Assembly: GCF_002954265.1 (NCBI RefSeq) | Contig: NZ_PPSL01000001.1 | Coordinates: 310,001 to 374,000, forward strand | Direction: 5' to 3' | Source: Flavipsychrobacter stenotrophus | GTDB taxonomy: Bacteria > Bacteroidota > Bacteroidia > Chitinophagales > Chitinophagaceae | Length of the DNA stretch: 64,000 nt | In this document: one piece after another, positions 43,722-53,140 of the stretch | How the letters are laid out: every line of letters starts with the position of its first letter | How positions within the stretch are numbered: position 1 is the stretch's first letter | Notes under the pieces: model-generated | What the model was told of the DNA's origin: nothing | Databases searched by the model: none | What the model saw: the letters and a program-made list of their open reading frames with translations, nothing else | Position numbers and translations under genes: made by a program

Positions 43722-44603
43722 TTGGTACAGTACCGCATCAATGATCTGGAACGCCTTACCGGGGTAAAAGCGCATACCATTCGCATATGGGAAAAGCGGT
43801 ATAATCTTATATCGCCATCCCGCTCGACTACTAACAGGCGCTTTTATAGTGACACTCAGTTATTGAAGCTGATGAACGTGTCTACGTTATTGGAGCATGG
43901 TCATAAGATATCACATCTCGCTGCTATGACAGACGAGGAGCTGGTGGATCAGTTAGATCAGTTGCATAAGTTTCCTTCTGGTAGTACAGTCTGCGCTGCT
44001 TACATACATGATCTTACCACGGCTATGGTGGGCTTTAATGAACAGGCCTTTACAGAGACCTTTGCGGCAGCTACGACCGAGTTGGGATTTTTTGATGGCA
44101 TGATGAATGTATTCTATCCTTTCCTGCGTAAAGCGGGTTTGCTTTGGCGAACAGATAAGGCGGTACCTATACAGGAGCATTTCGCAACCTGTATCATCAG
44201 AAACAAGATCGTCATAGCAACAGAAACGCTTCCACTTGCTGCACCTGACGCGGCAAAATACATGCTTTTTTTACCACCAAATGAGTGGCATGAAGTAGCG
44301 TTACTATTTGCCAATTATATTATACGTTCTAAAGGATATGCTACAATATACCTTGGGCAGAGCGTGCCTTATGAAGATATCGACGTGGCTATTGAGACAG
44401 CCAACCCGGAATATATCTTTACATTTTTTATCACACCAAAGCCTGTTGAAGAAATTGCTGTTGAGATCTTGCACCTGGGGACTAACTATCCCAATTCTAA
44501 AATCCTGATTAGTGGCGACGGTACAATGCTGAACCAGATTTCAATTACCACAGATAACGTTGCTTATCTTAAAAATGTGGATGAACTACTAGGTATTTTA
44601 TAA
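43722..44603 (+). CDS. MerR-family regulator with B12-binding-like domain (CarH/LitR type)
   Basis: A 293-residue regulator starting with TTG; a stop 9 bp upstream excludes a longer start. The MerR DNA-binding domain is residues 1-70 (YRINDLERLTGVKAHTIRIW). A four-helix bundle (about 85-175) carries Trp142 and Glu152-His153 in QEHFAT, equivalent to the adenosyl-contact residues of CarH. The B12-binding-like domain (about 178-290) has the lower-ligand His190 in NEWHEVA, but the Gly of E-x-H-x-x-G is Ala193. It leads the crt cluster, consistent with light- or cobalamin-dependent repression; that role is inferred. Confidence 0.88.
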   Translation: MVQYRINDLERLTGVKAHTIRIWEKRYNLISPSRSTTNRRFYSDTQLLKLMNVSTLLEHGHKISHLAAMTDEELVDQLDQLHKFPSGSTVCAAYIHDLTTAMVGFNEQAFTETFAAATTELGFFDGMMNVFYPFLRKAGLLWRTDKAVPIQEHFATCIIRNKIVIATETLPLAAPDAAKYMLFLPPNEWHEVALLFANYIIRSKGYATIYLGQSVPYEDIDVAIETANPEYIFTFFITPKPVEEIAVEILHLGTNYPNSKILISGDGTMLNQISITTDNVAYLKNVDELLGIL

Positions 44604-44636
44604 ATATTTCTTGTTATGGAATGATTTTGTTGTAAT

Positions 44637-44670
44637 ATTGTTTAATATTTTTATAGTAAAGTTAAACAAT
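44637..44670 (+). promoter_or_regulatory. Candidate operator overlapping the crtI start
   Basis: ATTGTTTAA (44637-44645) and TTAAACAAT (44662-44670) are perfect 9-bp inverted repeats 16 bp apart; the right arm runs into the crtI start codon at 44669. A regulator bound here would block initiation. A single related word TTGTTTAAAAT lies at 43677-43687 upstream of the regulator, with TTGTTGAAAAT at 43700-43710. Function is inferred from position only. Confidence 0.5.
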
Positions 44671-46150
44671 GTCAAGGGTATCTATAATAGGAAGTGGTTT
44701 TGCCGGATTATCTGCAGCATGCTTTATGGCTAAGGCAGGGCATGATGTAACCGTTTTCGAAAAAAACGATACAATAGGTGGCCGTGCACGGGCATTTGCC
44801 GCAGAGGGTTTTACCTTCGATATGGGGCCAAGCTGGTATTGGATGCCTGATATATTTGAGCAATTTTTTAGCGAATTCGGCAAAAAGCCTTCCGATTATT
44901 ATAACCTCGTTCAGCTCGATCCTGGCTTCCAGATGATATTCGGAGAGAATGAAACGTTGAAGATACCTGCAAGTTACACAGAGTTGTGTGCTGAATTTGA
45001 GCTGATAGAACCCGGTAGCACACCTAGTCTCAATAAATTTCTTGAAGAAGCAAAGTACAAGTATGATGTGGGAATGAAGAAGATGGTATACAAACCATCG
45101 TTTTCGTGGCTTGAATTTGCCAGTGTAGAAGTGATCACTGGTGCTGCACGGCTACAAATGTTCAAATCTATGCGTTCTCACGTGCGCAGCCATTTTAAAG
45201 ATCCGCGCCTTATAGCGCTTATGGAGTTCCCGGTGTTGTTTTTAGGAGCAATGGCGCAGGATATTCCTGCACTTTACAGTATGATGAACTATGCTGCACT
45301 TTCAATGGGTACATTTTATCCTATGGGCGGAATGGTAGAGATCATCAACGCCATGCAAAAGCTGGCCACCGAGTTAGGTGTTAAATTCAAGACGAACAGC
45401 GAAATAGAGAAGATCAATATTGAAGGTAAACAGGCCGGAAGTTTAAGTATGGCAAATGGGGTAGAAGTTACAGATGCCATTATTGCTTCAGGAGATTACC
45501 ATCACATAGAGCAGAAACTGCTTGCACAGGAGTTTAGAAACTACGACGAGGATTACTGGGATAAGAAAACCTTTGCCCCATCAAGTCTTATTTTTTACCT
45601 GGGTGTGAATAAGAAAATAAAGAAACTCATTCATCACAATTTGTTCTTTGATACGTCTCTTGATGACCATGCGCAGGAAATATACGACCATCCGCAATGG
45701 CCTTCAAAGCCCTTGTTCTATGTGTGTTGTCCATCTAAAACAGATGATTCTGTAGCGCCTTCGGGGATGGAAAATCTATTTATCCTGATGCCGATCGCAC
45801 TTGGATTAAAGGATACTGACGAATTGAGAGAGCAATACTTTAAAATCATTATGGATCGCCTGGAGCACTTAACCGGAGATAGTATTTTACCTCATATTGT
45901 CTACAAGAAAAACTATTGTATCAATGATTTCGTAAGTGATTATAACGCTTACAAGGGCAATGCCTATGGGTTTGCCAACACCCTTAGGCAGACAGCGGTA
46001 CTAAAACCTACACTGAGGAATAAGAAAGTGAAAAACCTGTTTTATGCCGGCCAGCTTACTGTGCCGGGGCCGGGAGTTCCGCCATCACTTATCTCAGGTC
46101 AGCTGGCGGCTGAGCAATTAATTAAATATTTTAAATCTACTACCTCATGA
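44669..46150 (+). CDS. crtI: Phytoene desaturase
   Basis: A 493-residue flavoprotein: FAD-binding [20 protein letters not shown] at 8-27 with the acidic residue EKND, GGRARAF, a substrate domain in the middle and the C-terminal FAD motif [20 protein letters not shown], followed by AAEQLI. It converts phytoene to lycopene at the membrane by successive dehydrogenation. The stop overlaps crtB (ATGA), indicating coupling. A candidate operator lies across its start codon. Confidence 0.96.
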   Translation: MSRVSIIGSGFAGLSAACFMAKAGHDVTVFEKNDTIGGRARAFAAEGFTFDMGPSWYWMPDIFEQFFSEFGKKPSDYYNLVQLDPGFQMIFGENETLKIPASYTELCAEFELIEPGSTPSLNKFLEEAKYKYDVGMKKMVYKPSFSWLEFASVEVITGAARLQMFKSMRSHVRSHFKDPRLIALMEFPVLFLGAMAQDIPALYSMMNYAALSMGTFYPMGGMVEIINAMQKLATELGVKFKTNSEIEKINIEGKQAGSLSMANGVEVTDAIIASGDYHHIEQKLLAQEFRNYDEDYWDKKTFAPSSLIFYLGVNKKIKKLIHHNLFFDTSLDDHAQEIYDHPQWPSKPLFYVCCPSKTDDSVAPSGMENLFILMPIALGLKDTDELREQYFKIIMDRLEHLTGDSILPHIVYKKNYCINDFVSDYNAYKGNAYGFANTLRQTAVLKPTLRNKKVKNLFYAGQLTVPGPGVPPSLISGQLAAEQLIKYFKSTTS

Positions 46151-46983
46151 AGCAATTGTTCGATAGCGTATCACTGGCATGTAGCAAGCTAACTACCACA
46201 TCTTACAGCAGCAGTTTTTCTATAGGTATCTATTGCCTTAAAGAGCCACTGCGTGCACCTATCTATTCTATCTATGGTTTTGTTCGTTTTGCAGACGAGA
46301 TAGTAGATACTTTTCACGATTATAATAAGAAGGAACTATTTGAAGAGTTTAAGCAGGATACCTGGAAAGCTATTGATCGCAAGATCAGCCTTAATCCGAT
46401 ACTCAACAGCTTTCAGCAGGTGGTGCATGCATACAGCATAGAGCGCGAACTTATAGAATGTTTTTTGAAGAGCATGGAAACAGACCTTTACGAAACAGCG
46501 TACGACAGGGCAACCTATGAAACCTATATCCTTGGCTCGGCCGAGGTGGTGGGCCTCATGTGCCTACGGGTATTTACCAATAATGATGATGCTCTTTATC
46601 AAAGGTTGAAACCATCTGCTATGAAACTTGGGGCCGCATTTCAGAAGGTAAATTTCCTGCGTGATGTGAAAGCAGATTATGAGCAGTTGGGCAGGGTGTA
46701 CTTCCCAGGCGTGAATTTTGCTGCATTCTCGGAAAGGGAAAAGAAGGAAATAGAACAGGAGATACATAACGACTTCCAGATTGCTTTTGAGGGGATAAAG
46801 GCGCTTCCCACTGAATCACGTTTTGGTATTTATGTAGCCTATGTTTACTACAGAACGTTGTTCAATAAAATAAGTGCTATACCTTCGGCCCGGATATTAA
46901 TGGAGCGGGTGCGCATCTCAAACCGAAAAAAAATGCGGTTGCTGGTCGCTTCATATTTAAGGCACTCTTTAAGTTTATTATAG
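46147..46983 (+). CDS. crtB: Phytoene synthase
   Basis: A 278-residue trans-isoprenyl synthase: first Asp-rich site FADEIVD (Asp50-Asp54) and second site around [20 protein letters not shown], which has the conserved R-D-(x)3-D pattern with the phytoene-synthase YFP. It joins two GGPP molecules into phytoene. Overlaps crtI by four bases and is separated from idi by 3 bases. GGPP synthase (crtE) is not in this window. Confidence 0.95.
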   Translation: MKQLFDSVSLACSKLTTTSYSSSFSIGIYCLKEPLRAPIYSIYGFVRFADEIVDTFHDYNKKELFEEFKQDTWKAIDRKISLNPILNSFQQVVHAYSIERELIECFLKSMETDLYETAYDRATYETYILGSAEVVGLMCLRVFTNNDDALYQRLKPSAMKLGAAFQKVNFLRDVKADYEQLGRVYFPGVNFAAFSEREKKEIEQEIHNDFQIAFEGIKALPTESRFGIYVAYVYYRTLFNKISAIPSARILMERVRISNRKKMRLLVASYLRHSLSLL

Positions 46984-46986
46984 GTT

Positions 46987-47520
46987 ATGAGCGAAATGCA
47001 GGATATAGAACAGGTGATACTGGTAGATGACCAGGACAATGAACTAGGAACAATGGAAAAGATGCAGGCGCATCGCGAAGGCAAGTTGCACAGGGCGGTG
47101 TCGGTTTTCATTTTCAATGCTAAGAAAGAATTACTGCTACAAAAGAGGGCAAACGGTAAATACCACAGCCCCGGTTTATGGACCAACACATGCTGCACCC
47201 ATCCCCGCCAGGGCGAAACAGTGAAGCAGGCGGCTGTAAGGCGATTGAAGGAAGAGATGGGATTATCTTGTCCGTTGCACAAGGCTTTTACCTTCATTTA
47301 TGAGGAGAAAATGAGCAATGACCTGATAGAGCATGAGTTTGACCATGTATTTGCAGGCATAGCCGATGGAAAGCCAACACCTGAAGCATCGGAAGTAGAA
47401 GACTTCAGGTACATAACTGTAGATATGCTGGATAAAGAGCTAAGAACTAATCCTGAGCAATTCACTGAGTGGTTCAAGATCTGTTATGACAAGTACTTCT
47501 TTGAGTTATTCAAAGGATAA
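46987..47520 (+). CDS. idi: Isopentenyl-diphosphate delta-isomerase (type I)
   Basis: A 177-residue Nudix-fold isomerase: catalytic Cys in WTNTCCTHPR (Cys69/70), Nudix-like helix RRLKEEMGL, and the C-terminal Glu in EHEFDHVF, as in the type I family. It interconverts IPP and DMAPP and so feeds the GGPP supply for the pigment. It is 3 bp after crtB. Confidence 0.95.
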   Translation: MSEMQDIEQVILVDDQDNELGTMEKMQAHREGKLHRAVSVFIFNAKKELLLQKRANGKYHSPGLWTNTCCTHPRQGETVKQAAVRRLKEEMGLSCPLHKAFTFIYEEKMSNDLIEHEFDHVFAGIADGKPTPEASEVEDFRYITVDMLDKELRTNPEQFTEWFKICYDKYFFELFKG

Positions 47521-47529
47521 AAAAGCAAA

Positions 47530-47991
47530 ATGAAAATATATACACTGCACAGGGAGCAAGTTTTACCTATATCGCTGAAAGAGGCATGGGATTTCTTTTC
47601 GACACCGCTTAATCTTGAAAAGATAACGCCGGCAGAGATGGGTTTTGTGGTGCTCACCGACGTAAAAGGGAAAAGTATCTATAAGGGTATGCTTATAGAG
47701 TATAGAGTATCTCCGCTGCTGGGTATAAAAATGAAGTGGGTGACCGAAATTGGTGATGTAAGTGAGCCATATAAATTTGTTGATAACCAATTGAAAGGTC
47801 CTTATGCATTGTGGGAACATACACACACATTCAAAGAGGTGCCGGGTGGTGTGCTGATGCATGATGATGTGAGGTATGCGATACCTTTGGGTATTCTTGG
47901 CGAGATTGCTCACGTATTAGTGGTAAAAAACAAGTTGAAGAATATCTTCGACTTCAGGGGCGAAACGCTCAAAAAATATTTTAAAGGATAA
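47530..47991 (+). CDS. SRPBCC-family protein of the carotenoid operon
   Basis: A 153-residue START-like protein. N-terminal REQVLPISLKEAWDFFSTP, LEKITPAEMGF and the C-terminal HVLVVKNKLKNIFDFRGETL helix are typical of the SRPBCC ligand-binding fold. Proteins of this kind recur in Bacteroidota carotenoid clusters, between idi and crtZ. A role in binding, delivering or modifying a hydrophobic carotenoid intermediate is plausible but unproven. 9 bp after idi and 4 bp before crtZ. Confidence 0.88.
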   Translation: MKIYTLHREQVLPISLKEAWDFFSTPLNLEKITPAEMGFVVLTDVKGKSIYKGMLIEYRVSPLLGIKMKWVTEIGDVSEPYKFVDNQLKGPYALWEHTHTFKEVPGGVLMHDDVRYAIPLGILGEIAHVLVVKNKLKNIFDFRGETLKKYFKG

Positions 47992-47995
47992 GCGT

Positions 47996-48472
47996 ATGTG
48001 GATGTATAATGCACTTATTATATTGGCAACCTTTGTAGGTATGGAAGGGGTGGCATGGTGCGCACATAAATTTTTAATGCATGGTTTTTTGTGGAATCTG
48101 CATGAAGATCACCATAAAAAGAACCCAACATCTTTTTTTGAAAAGAACGATTATTTCTTTGTCATCTTCGCAGCGCCGGGAATTGCTTGCCTTGCTATAG
48201 GCACATTTTATGAGCCACTACATTGGTTGATGTTCATAGGCACCGGTATTACGATTTACGGTTTTGCCTACTTTATGGTGCACGATATATTCATTCACCA
48301 GCGTTTTAAGATATTAAGGAACTCAGATAGCTTCTACTTCAGGGCTATTCGCCGTGCACATAAAATGCACCATAAACATCTGGACAAAGAAGAAGGGGAG
48401 TGCTTTGGTATGTTGTGGGTGCCATTAAAGTACTTTATCGAGGCGCTAAAAAGAAACAAGATACATGCCTGA
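47996..48472 (+). CDS. crtZ: Beta-carotene hydroxylase (CrtZ-type fatty-acid hydroxylase fold)
   Basis: A 158-residue membrane protein with the diiron histidine motifs of the family: HKFLMH, HEDHH, HDIFIH and HKMHHKH. Hydrophobic segments at about 4-22, 58-75 and 82-100 give the expected topology. It hydroxylates the beta-ionone rings at C3, leading to zeaxanthin. Its stop overlaps the start of the cyclase gene by 8 bases. Confidence 0.93.
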   Translation: MWMYNALIILATFVGMEGVAWCAHKFLMHGFLWNLHEDHHKKNPTSFFEKNDYFFVIFAAPGIACLAIGTFYEPLHWLMFIGTGITIYGFAYFMVHDIFIHQRFKILRNSDSFYFRAIRRAHKMHHKHLDKEEGECFGMLWVPLKYFIEALKRNKIHA

Positions 48473-49184
48473 TCAATACACATACCTGGCGGTAGATTTT
48501 TTCTGTATCATCTTTCCGTTCATCTTTTCATTTTTTCCTCGTTTTAATTTCATTAGGGAGTGGCGATATTTTGTATTGCCTTGCTTGATTACTGCTTTGT
48601 TTTTCATAGTCTGGGATGTACTTTTTACCTATTTGGGTGTGTGGGGATTTAACCCTCAATATGTGCTCGGTTACTTCTGGTTCGGATTGCCACTGGAGGA
48701 ATATCTCTTCTTTATTTGTATACCTTATGCCTGCGTATTCACTTATCATTGTCTCGGTTTGTTCTTTACCTTCTCCGCAGCTCGTCATACTATCCTCTTT
48801 AAATGGGTGCTGATAGGGCTATTGGTGCTGATAGGGCTCATGTTTCTGCCGAGGTTATACACATCGGTAACATTTATATTATTGTCGGCTTTTCTTTCAT
48901 TTTTGTCCTACAGAAAAGTGCCGTACTTGCCGCAGTTCTTTTTTTGCTATTTCCTTATTCTAATACCGTTCTTCATCTCGAATGGCATACTAACAGGCAG
49001 TATTTTGCAACGTACCGTGGTAATGTATAGCCGACACCACAACCTGGGCATCCGCATGTTTACCATCCCGCTGGAAGATGCGTTTTATGGCATGCTCTTG
49101 TTATTGATGAACACATCGGGATACGAGTACATGAAAAGACGCACCTTTGCCAAACAAAATCAAGAGATTACAGTTGGTAAATAA
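48465..49184 (+). CDS. crtYcd: Lycopene cyclase (CrtYcd-type fused membrane protein)
   Basis: A 239-residue integral membrane protein with about seven segments and two tandem cyclase half-domains of the heterodimeric CrtYc/CrtYd type fused in one chain. Motifs include WDVLFTYLGVWGFNP and FGLPLEEYLFFICIPY in the first half and FTIPLEDAFYGMLLLLMN in the second. It should convert lycopene to beta-carotene. It is the last gene of the pigment unit, 55 bp from the barrel gene. Confidence 0.9.
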   Translation: MPDQYTYLAVDFFCIIFPFIFSFFPRFNFIREWRYFVLPCLITALFFIVWDVLFTYLGVWGFNPQYVLGYFWFGLPLEEYLFFICIPYACVFTYHCLGLFFTFSAARHTILFKWVLIGLLVLIGLMFLPRLYTSVTFILLSAFLSFLSYRKVPYLPQFFFCYFLILIPFFISNGILTGSILQRTVVMYSRHHNLGIRMFTIPLEDAFYGMLLLLMNTSGYEYMKRRTFAKQNQEITVGK

Positions 49185-49239
49185 TTAATGGAGTAAAGCG
49201 GTTAAACCTTTTGTGTAATTTTATGTCCCATTACGTCTA

Positions 49240-52182
49240 ATGTACACAACGATGCACACTCGCTTTTCCTTTTTTCTATTCAGTTTATTGTTTCTTTCTC
49301 TTAGTTCTTTTGCGCAACCTTTTAATATAACCGGCAGAGTTATAGATGCCACCGATACTACAGCTTTAATAGGCGTTACTGTAATGGTAAAAAGTGCTAC
49401 TGATTCTACATTGCCTGTAAATGGTGGCGTAACGGATGCTGATGGTAACTTCAGCGTGGCGGGTGTGAATGCGGGAACCTACAAGGTAACGTTTGCTTAT
49501 GTGGGGTATAAAACTGCTAATCAAACTATTACTGTTTCTGCTGCAGATGTGCAGTTGGGTACTATTAAGTTGGTTAATGCAAATAAAGAGTTGAAGAGTG
49601 TAACCATAAAAGACAAACAAACGCGGGCAACGCAACTGGGAGATACCAGTCAGTTTAATGCCGATGCTTACAAGACACATCCCGACGCTAGTGCCGAAGA
49701 CCTGGTGACCAAAATGCCGGGAGTAACATCTGATGCTAATGGGGTAAAGGTAAACGGTGAATCACTGCAACAGGTATATGTGGATGGCAAACCCTTTTTC
49801 GGCAACGATCCTTCTCTTGCCTTGAAAAACCTACCGGCGGAGATCATTGATAAGATACAGGTATTTGATAAGCTCAGCGATCAATCTTCGTTCACTGGTT
49901 TTGATGATGGAACATCGCAGAAGACAATGAACATCATTACCAAGGGTGGTAAGCGGGAAGGGGTGTTTGGGAAGGTATATGCAGGATATGGCACAGACGA
50001 TAGGTATAGTACAGGCGGTAATTTGAACTTCTTTAAAGGTGATCGCAGAATTACCGTTGTAGGTATGTCTAACAACATCAACCAGCAAAATTTTAGCGCA
50101 CAGGATCTGCTTGGAGTAACGAGCGGCAGCGGTGGTAATCGTGGTGGCGGTGGTGGTGGCCGGGGTAACTTCGGTGGCGGCGGTGGTGGCGGCAATAACG
50201 GGTCCAATTTCTTTGTAGGCCAGTCGAATGGTATCACCACCACAAACTCTATCGGTTTTAACTACGCCGATAACTGGGGTAAGAAGCTAAAGGTAAGCGG
50301 CAGTTATTTCTTCAACAGTACTGATAATGGTTCACGATCTGATATAACACAGAACTATCATAATATCGATCTTTTTTATCACGATCTAGATACGTCAGAG
50401 AGCAGCAATACCAACCATCGTGTAAATCTAAGGTTTGAATACACAATGGATTCATTTAATACTATCATTTTTACGCCGGGCATAAGCTTTCAACAAAACA
50501 ATACAAGCTTGGGCCAGTACCTTACTTACGACAGCACAGATGCACCATTATCGAGATCGCGCAACTTCAATGCTGCAGATAATAGCGGGTACAGTTCTTC
50601 CAATAACTTGTTGTTTCAGCACAAGTTTAAAAAGCAACGCAGAACTATCTCCCTGAACATAAGCAATTCAATAAATGCAAAGAATGGTACGGGCATGTAT
50701 CGCTCATACACCACTAACTTCACCCCTGCGGGCGATAGTGTGTTAACCAATTACGATCAGCAATACACGCTTGATAACAATGGATATAGCATATCTCCCA
50801 ACGTTACCTATACAGAGCCGGTTGGCAAGAAAGGCCAGGTGATGTTCACTTATAATCCATCATTTTCAGCCAGTACATCAGATAAAGAGACATTCAATAA
50901 GGACAGTGTCACCAACGCTTACAACGACTTCAATCAACAGTTATCAAATAAGTACAACAATACCTACAATACGCAGCGTGGTGGGCTTAGCTATAGGGTA
51001 GGGGATAAGAAAATGACATTTTCGGTAGGTGCCAATATGCAGTATGCCATGCTGGAAGGAGTGCAGACATTCCCTTATAATACCAAAGTAGAGCGTAATT
51101 TCACAAGTGTGCTCCCTACAGCTATGTATAACTATCGGTATACCGATGGCCGCAACCTGCGTGTTATGTATCGCACCAATACGCAGGCGCCGTCTGTTAC
51201 GCAATTACAAAACGTAGTTGATGTGAGCAATCCTGTATTATTGAAAACAGGTAATCCAGACCTGCAGCAAGACTATGAACATACTCTGATAGTAAGATAC
51301 GGCATGACCAAATCTAAGACGCAGCGCAATTTCTTCTTTAACTTTTACGGCAACTATATCAATAATTACATCAGTACAGCTACATTGCAGCCGTCTAGTG
51401 ATAGTGTGTATCGCGGACAATCGGCACAGGATACCATACTTATCCGCAGAGGCAATCAACTTACATTACCCATTAATGTGAATGGATATTTCAATGAACG
51501 AGCATTTCTTACCTACAGTTTACCTGTACAGTTTATCAAAAGTAACCTGAACCTGAGTGCAGGATTAAATTTTACCTGAAACCCTGCCATGATAAACAAC
51601 GAGATCAACTACTCTAACAATACTACTCCTTCGGGCGGATTAGTATTAAGCAGTAATATCAGTGCCAATCTAGATTTTACTTTGTCTTATACCGGTAGCT
51701 ATAACTATGTAACCAATAGCTTAAATACACAGTCAAATAACAATTACTACAGCCATGTAGCAGCCTTTAAGATCAACTACATTTTCCTGAAAAATTTTGT
51801 GTTGAATACCAACATCACCAACAACTACTATGCGGCGTTTACAGGTACCCCCGATCAGAATTACTTTTTATGGAATGCCTACCTTGGTTACAAAATGCTG
51901 AAGGCAAAGGCGCTGGAAGTTAGAATTACTGCTTTCGACATACTGAATCAGAATAGAAGCGTTACCCGAACTGTAACAACGCAGTATGCTGAGAACAATA
52001 CTACCACAGTGCTGCAGCAGTACTTTATGCTGCAGCTTACTTATACTATCCGCAACTTCAAAGGTCAGATGCCTACATTGGAAGAAGGGCCTGAACATGG
52101 TATGCGTGGCCCAGGGGGGCCAGGTGGACGCCCAGGTGGTGGCGGACCGGGAGGTCCCGGTGGGTTTGTACCCGGGCAGTAA
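49240..52182 (+). pseudogene. Outer-membrane beta-barrel protein gene interrupted by an in-frame TGA
   Basis: The frame encodes 980 codons: signal peptide (FFLFSLLFLSLSSFAQ), CarboxypepD-regulatory domain (25-110), plug region (about 130-235), a Gly-rich loop (about 295-325) and the outer-membrane beta-barrel. Codon 780 (51577-51579) is TGA after NLSAGLNFT and before NPAMINNEINYS, with the frame unchanged. CGA (Arg) would be expected there, giving FTRNPAMIN. The 3' part (to 52182, with a Gly/Pro-rich tail) alone lacks a signal. One C-to-T transition explains it. Confidence 0.85.
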
Positions 52183-52329
52183 TGGCTTTCATAACTAAGG
52201 ACATATTTAAGAGCGCCAGCTGTTGATTAAGGACGTATTTTTTTATTTTTAAATTTATAGTTGGTTTTCAAATTGCTGGAGTAGTTTTGCAGCGGTAACG
52301 GCGATCATATCACGCAATTGACCTACAGC

Positions 52330-53019
52330 ATGAAAGACAGTCAAAGAGGAGTTGTTGGTGTATCAATTACTGCAATTATTTTTATTATAGCTACTCTGGC
52401 CAGTGTCAAAGTTCATTTTGAAAACCCTTTCATTCCAGGTTTTGCCATTTCCCTTACTGTTCAGTTGCTGCTCACTGGTATTACAATTGCGGTAATGAGC
52501 AAAGAGGTCAATTATAAAATTAATACACCAAAAGGAAAGACCATTATAAAGCCGGTATTGCTAGCCCTTTTGGCTACTATTGTCATCAACCTTGTAATGA
52601 CGGGAATTACGAAACTAATGGGCAAGCCAATTGAAACGCCTGCTGCATTAGCCAAACTAAAACCGTTACAGGTACTGATATTTGTCTTTTTCTACGCCAG
52701 TATTGCTGAAGAATTTTTATTCAGGGGATTTCTGCTAAATTATCTAACACCATTAGGCAAACATGGAATACAGCTCTTTAAAAGGAGGATTTCCTTGCCG
52801 GTAATAATAAGTGCCATGGCGTTTGGTGCAGCCCACCTTGTTGTATTGACAACCGGTGCGGGTGATATGTTTGTGGTTAGGATCGTCATCTTCACCACCT
52901 TGTTGGGCGCTATTGCAGGCTACTATCAAGAGAAAAATGATAACCACGCGTATGCTATTATAGTCCACATGACAGGTAATTCATTGGCGGTGATCGCGTC
53001 GCTGACAATGGTTTCTTAG
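52330..53019 (+). CDS. CPBP-family intramembrane metalloprotease
   Basis: A 229-residue membrane protein with about seven segments. The active-site signature of the CPBP (CAAX protease/bacteriocin-processing) family is AEEFLFRGFL (motif 1 with the two Glu and Arg) and FGAAHL (motif 2), with a final polar segment containing HMTGN. The ATG at 52330 is preferred to an upstream TTG. Substrate unknown; these enzymes often process or protect against peptides. Confidence 0.88.
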   Translation: MKDSQRGVVGVSITAIIFIIATLASVKVHFENPFIPGFAISLTVQLLLTGITIAVMSKEVNYKINTPKGKTIIKPVLLALLATIVINLVMTGITKLMGKPIETPAALAKLKPLQVLIFVFFYASIAEEFLFRGFLLNYLTPLGKHGIQLFKRRISLPVIISAMAFGAAHLVVLTTGAGDMFVVRIVIFTTLLGAIAGYYQEKNDNHAYAIIVHMTGNSLAVIASLTMVS

Positions 53020-53029
53020 GGCATAATCC

Positions 53030-53131
53030 TCAATTACCATACCCATCCAAACACCCCTTGGCCAATAAAAAAACGGCAAGTAGCAGCAGAATGAGCGAGA
53101 GTATGGTTCTGAATATGCGGTTGGGTTTCAT
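53030..53131 (-). CDS. 33-residue membrane peptide coupled to the putative porin
   Basis: An ATG at 53131, only 9 bp after the porin stop on the same strand, opens a 33-residue frame: a basic N-terminus (MKPNRIFR), one hydrophobic helix (TILSLILLLLAVFLLAK) and a short tail (GCLDGYGN). Length, topology and tight spacing are what a real small membrane protein would show. The frame was not recognised in any family and expression is unproven. Confidence 0.5.
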   Translation of the reverse strand: MKPNRIFRTILSLILLLLAVFLLAKGCLDGYGN

Positions 53132-53140
53132 TGCGGACAA

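Noticed and set aside
49881-50243. Pro/Leu-rich minus-strand frame
   Set aside because: It is the antisense image of the Gly-rich loop of the large barrel gene.
51577-51579. TGA as a recoded sense codon
   Set aside because: Other genes in the window end normally at TGA (for example the ATGA overlap of the AtpZ pair), and there is no selenocysteine machinery or SECIS-like context, so a nonsense mutation is simpler.
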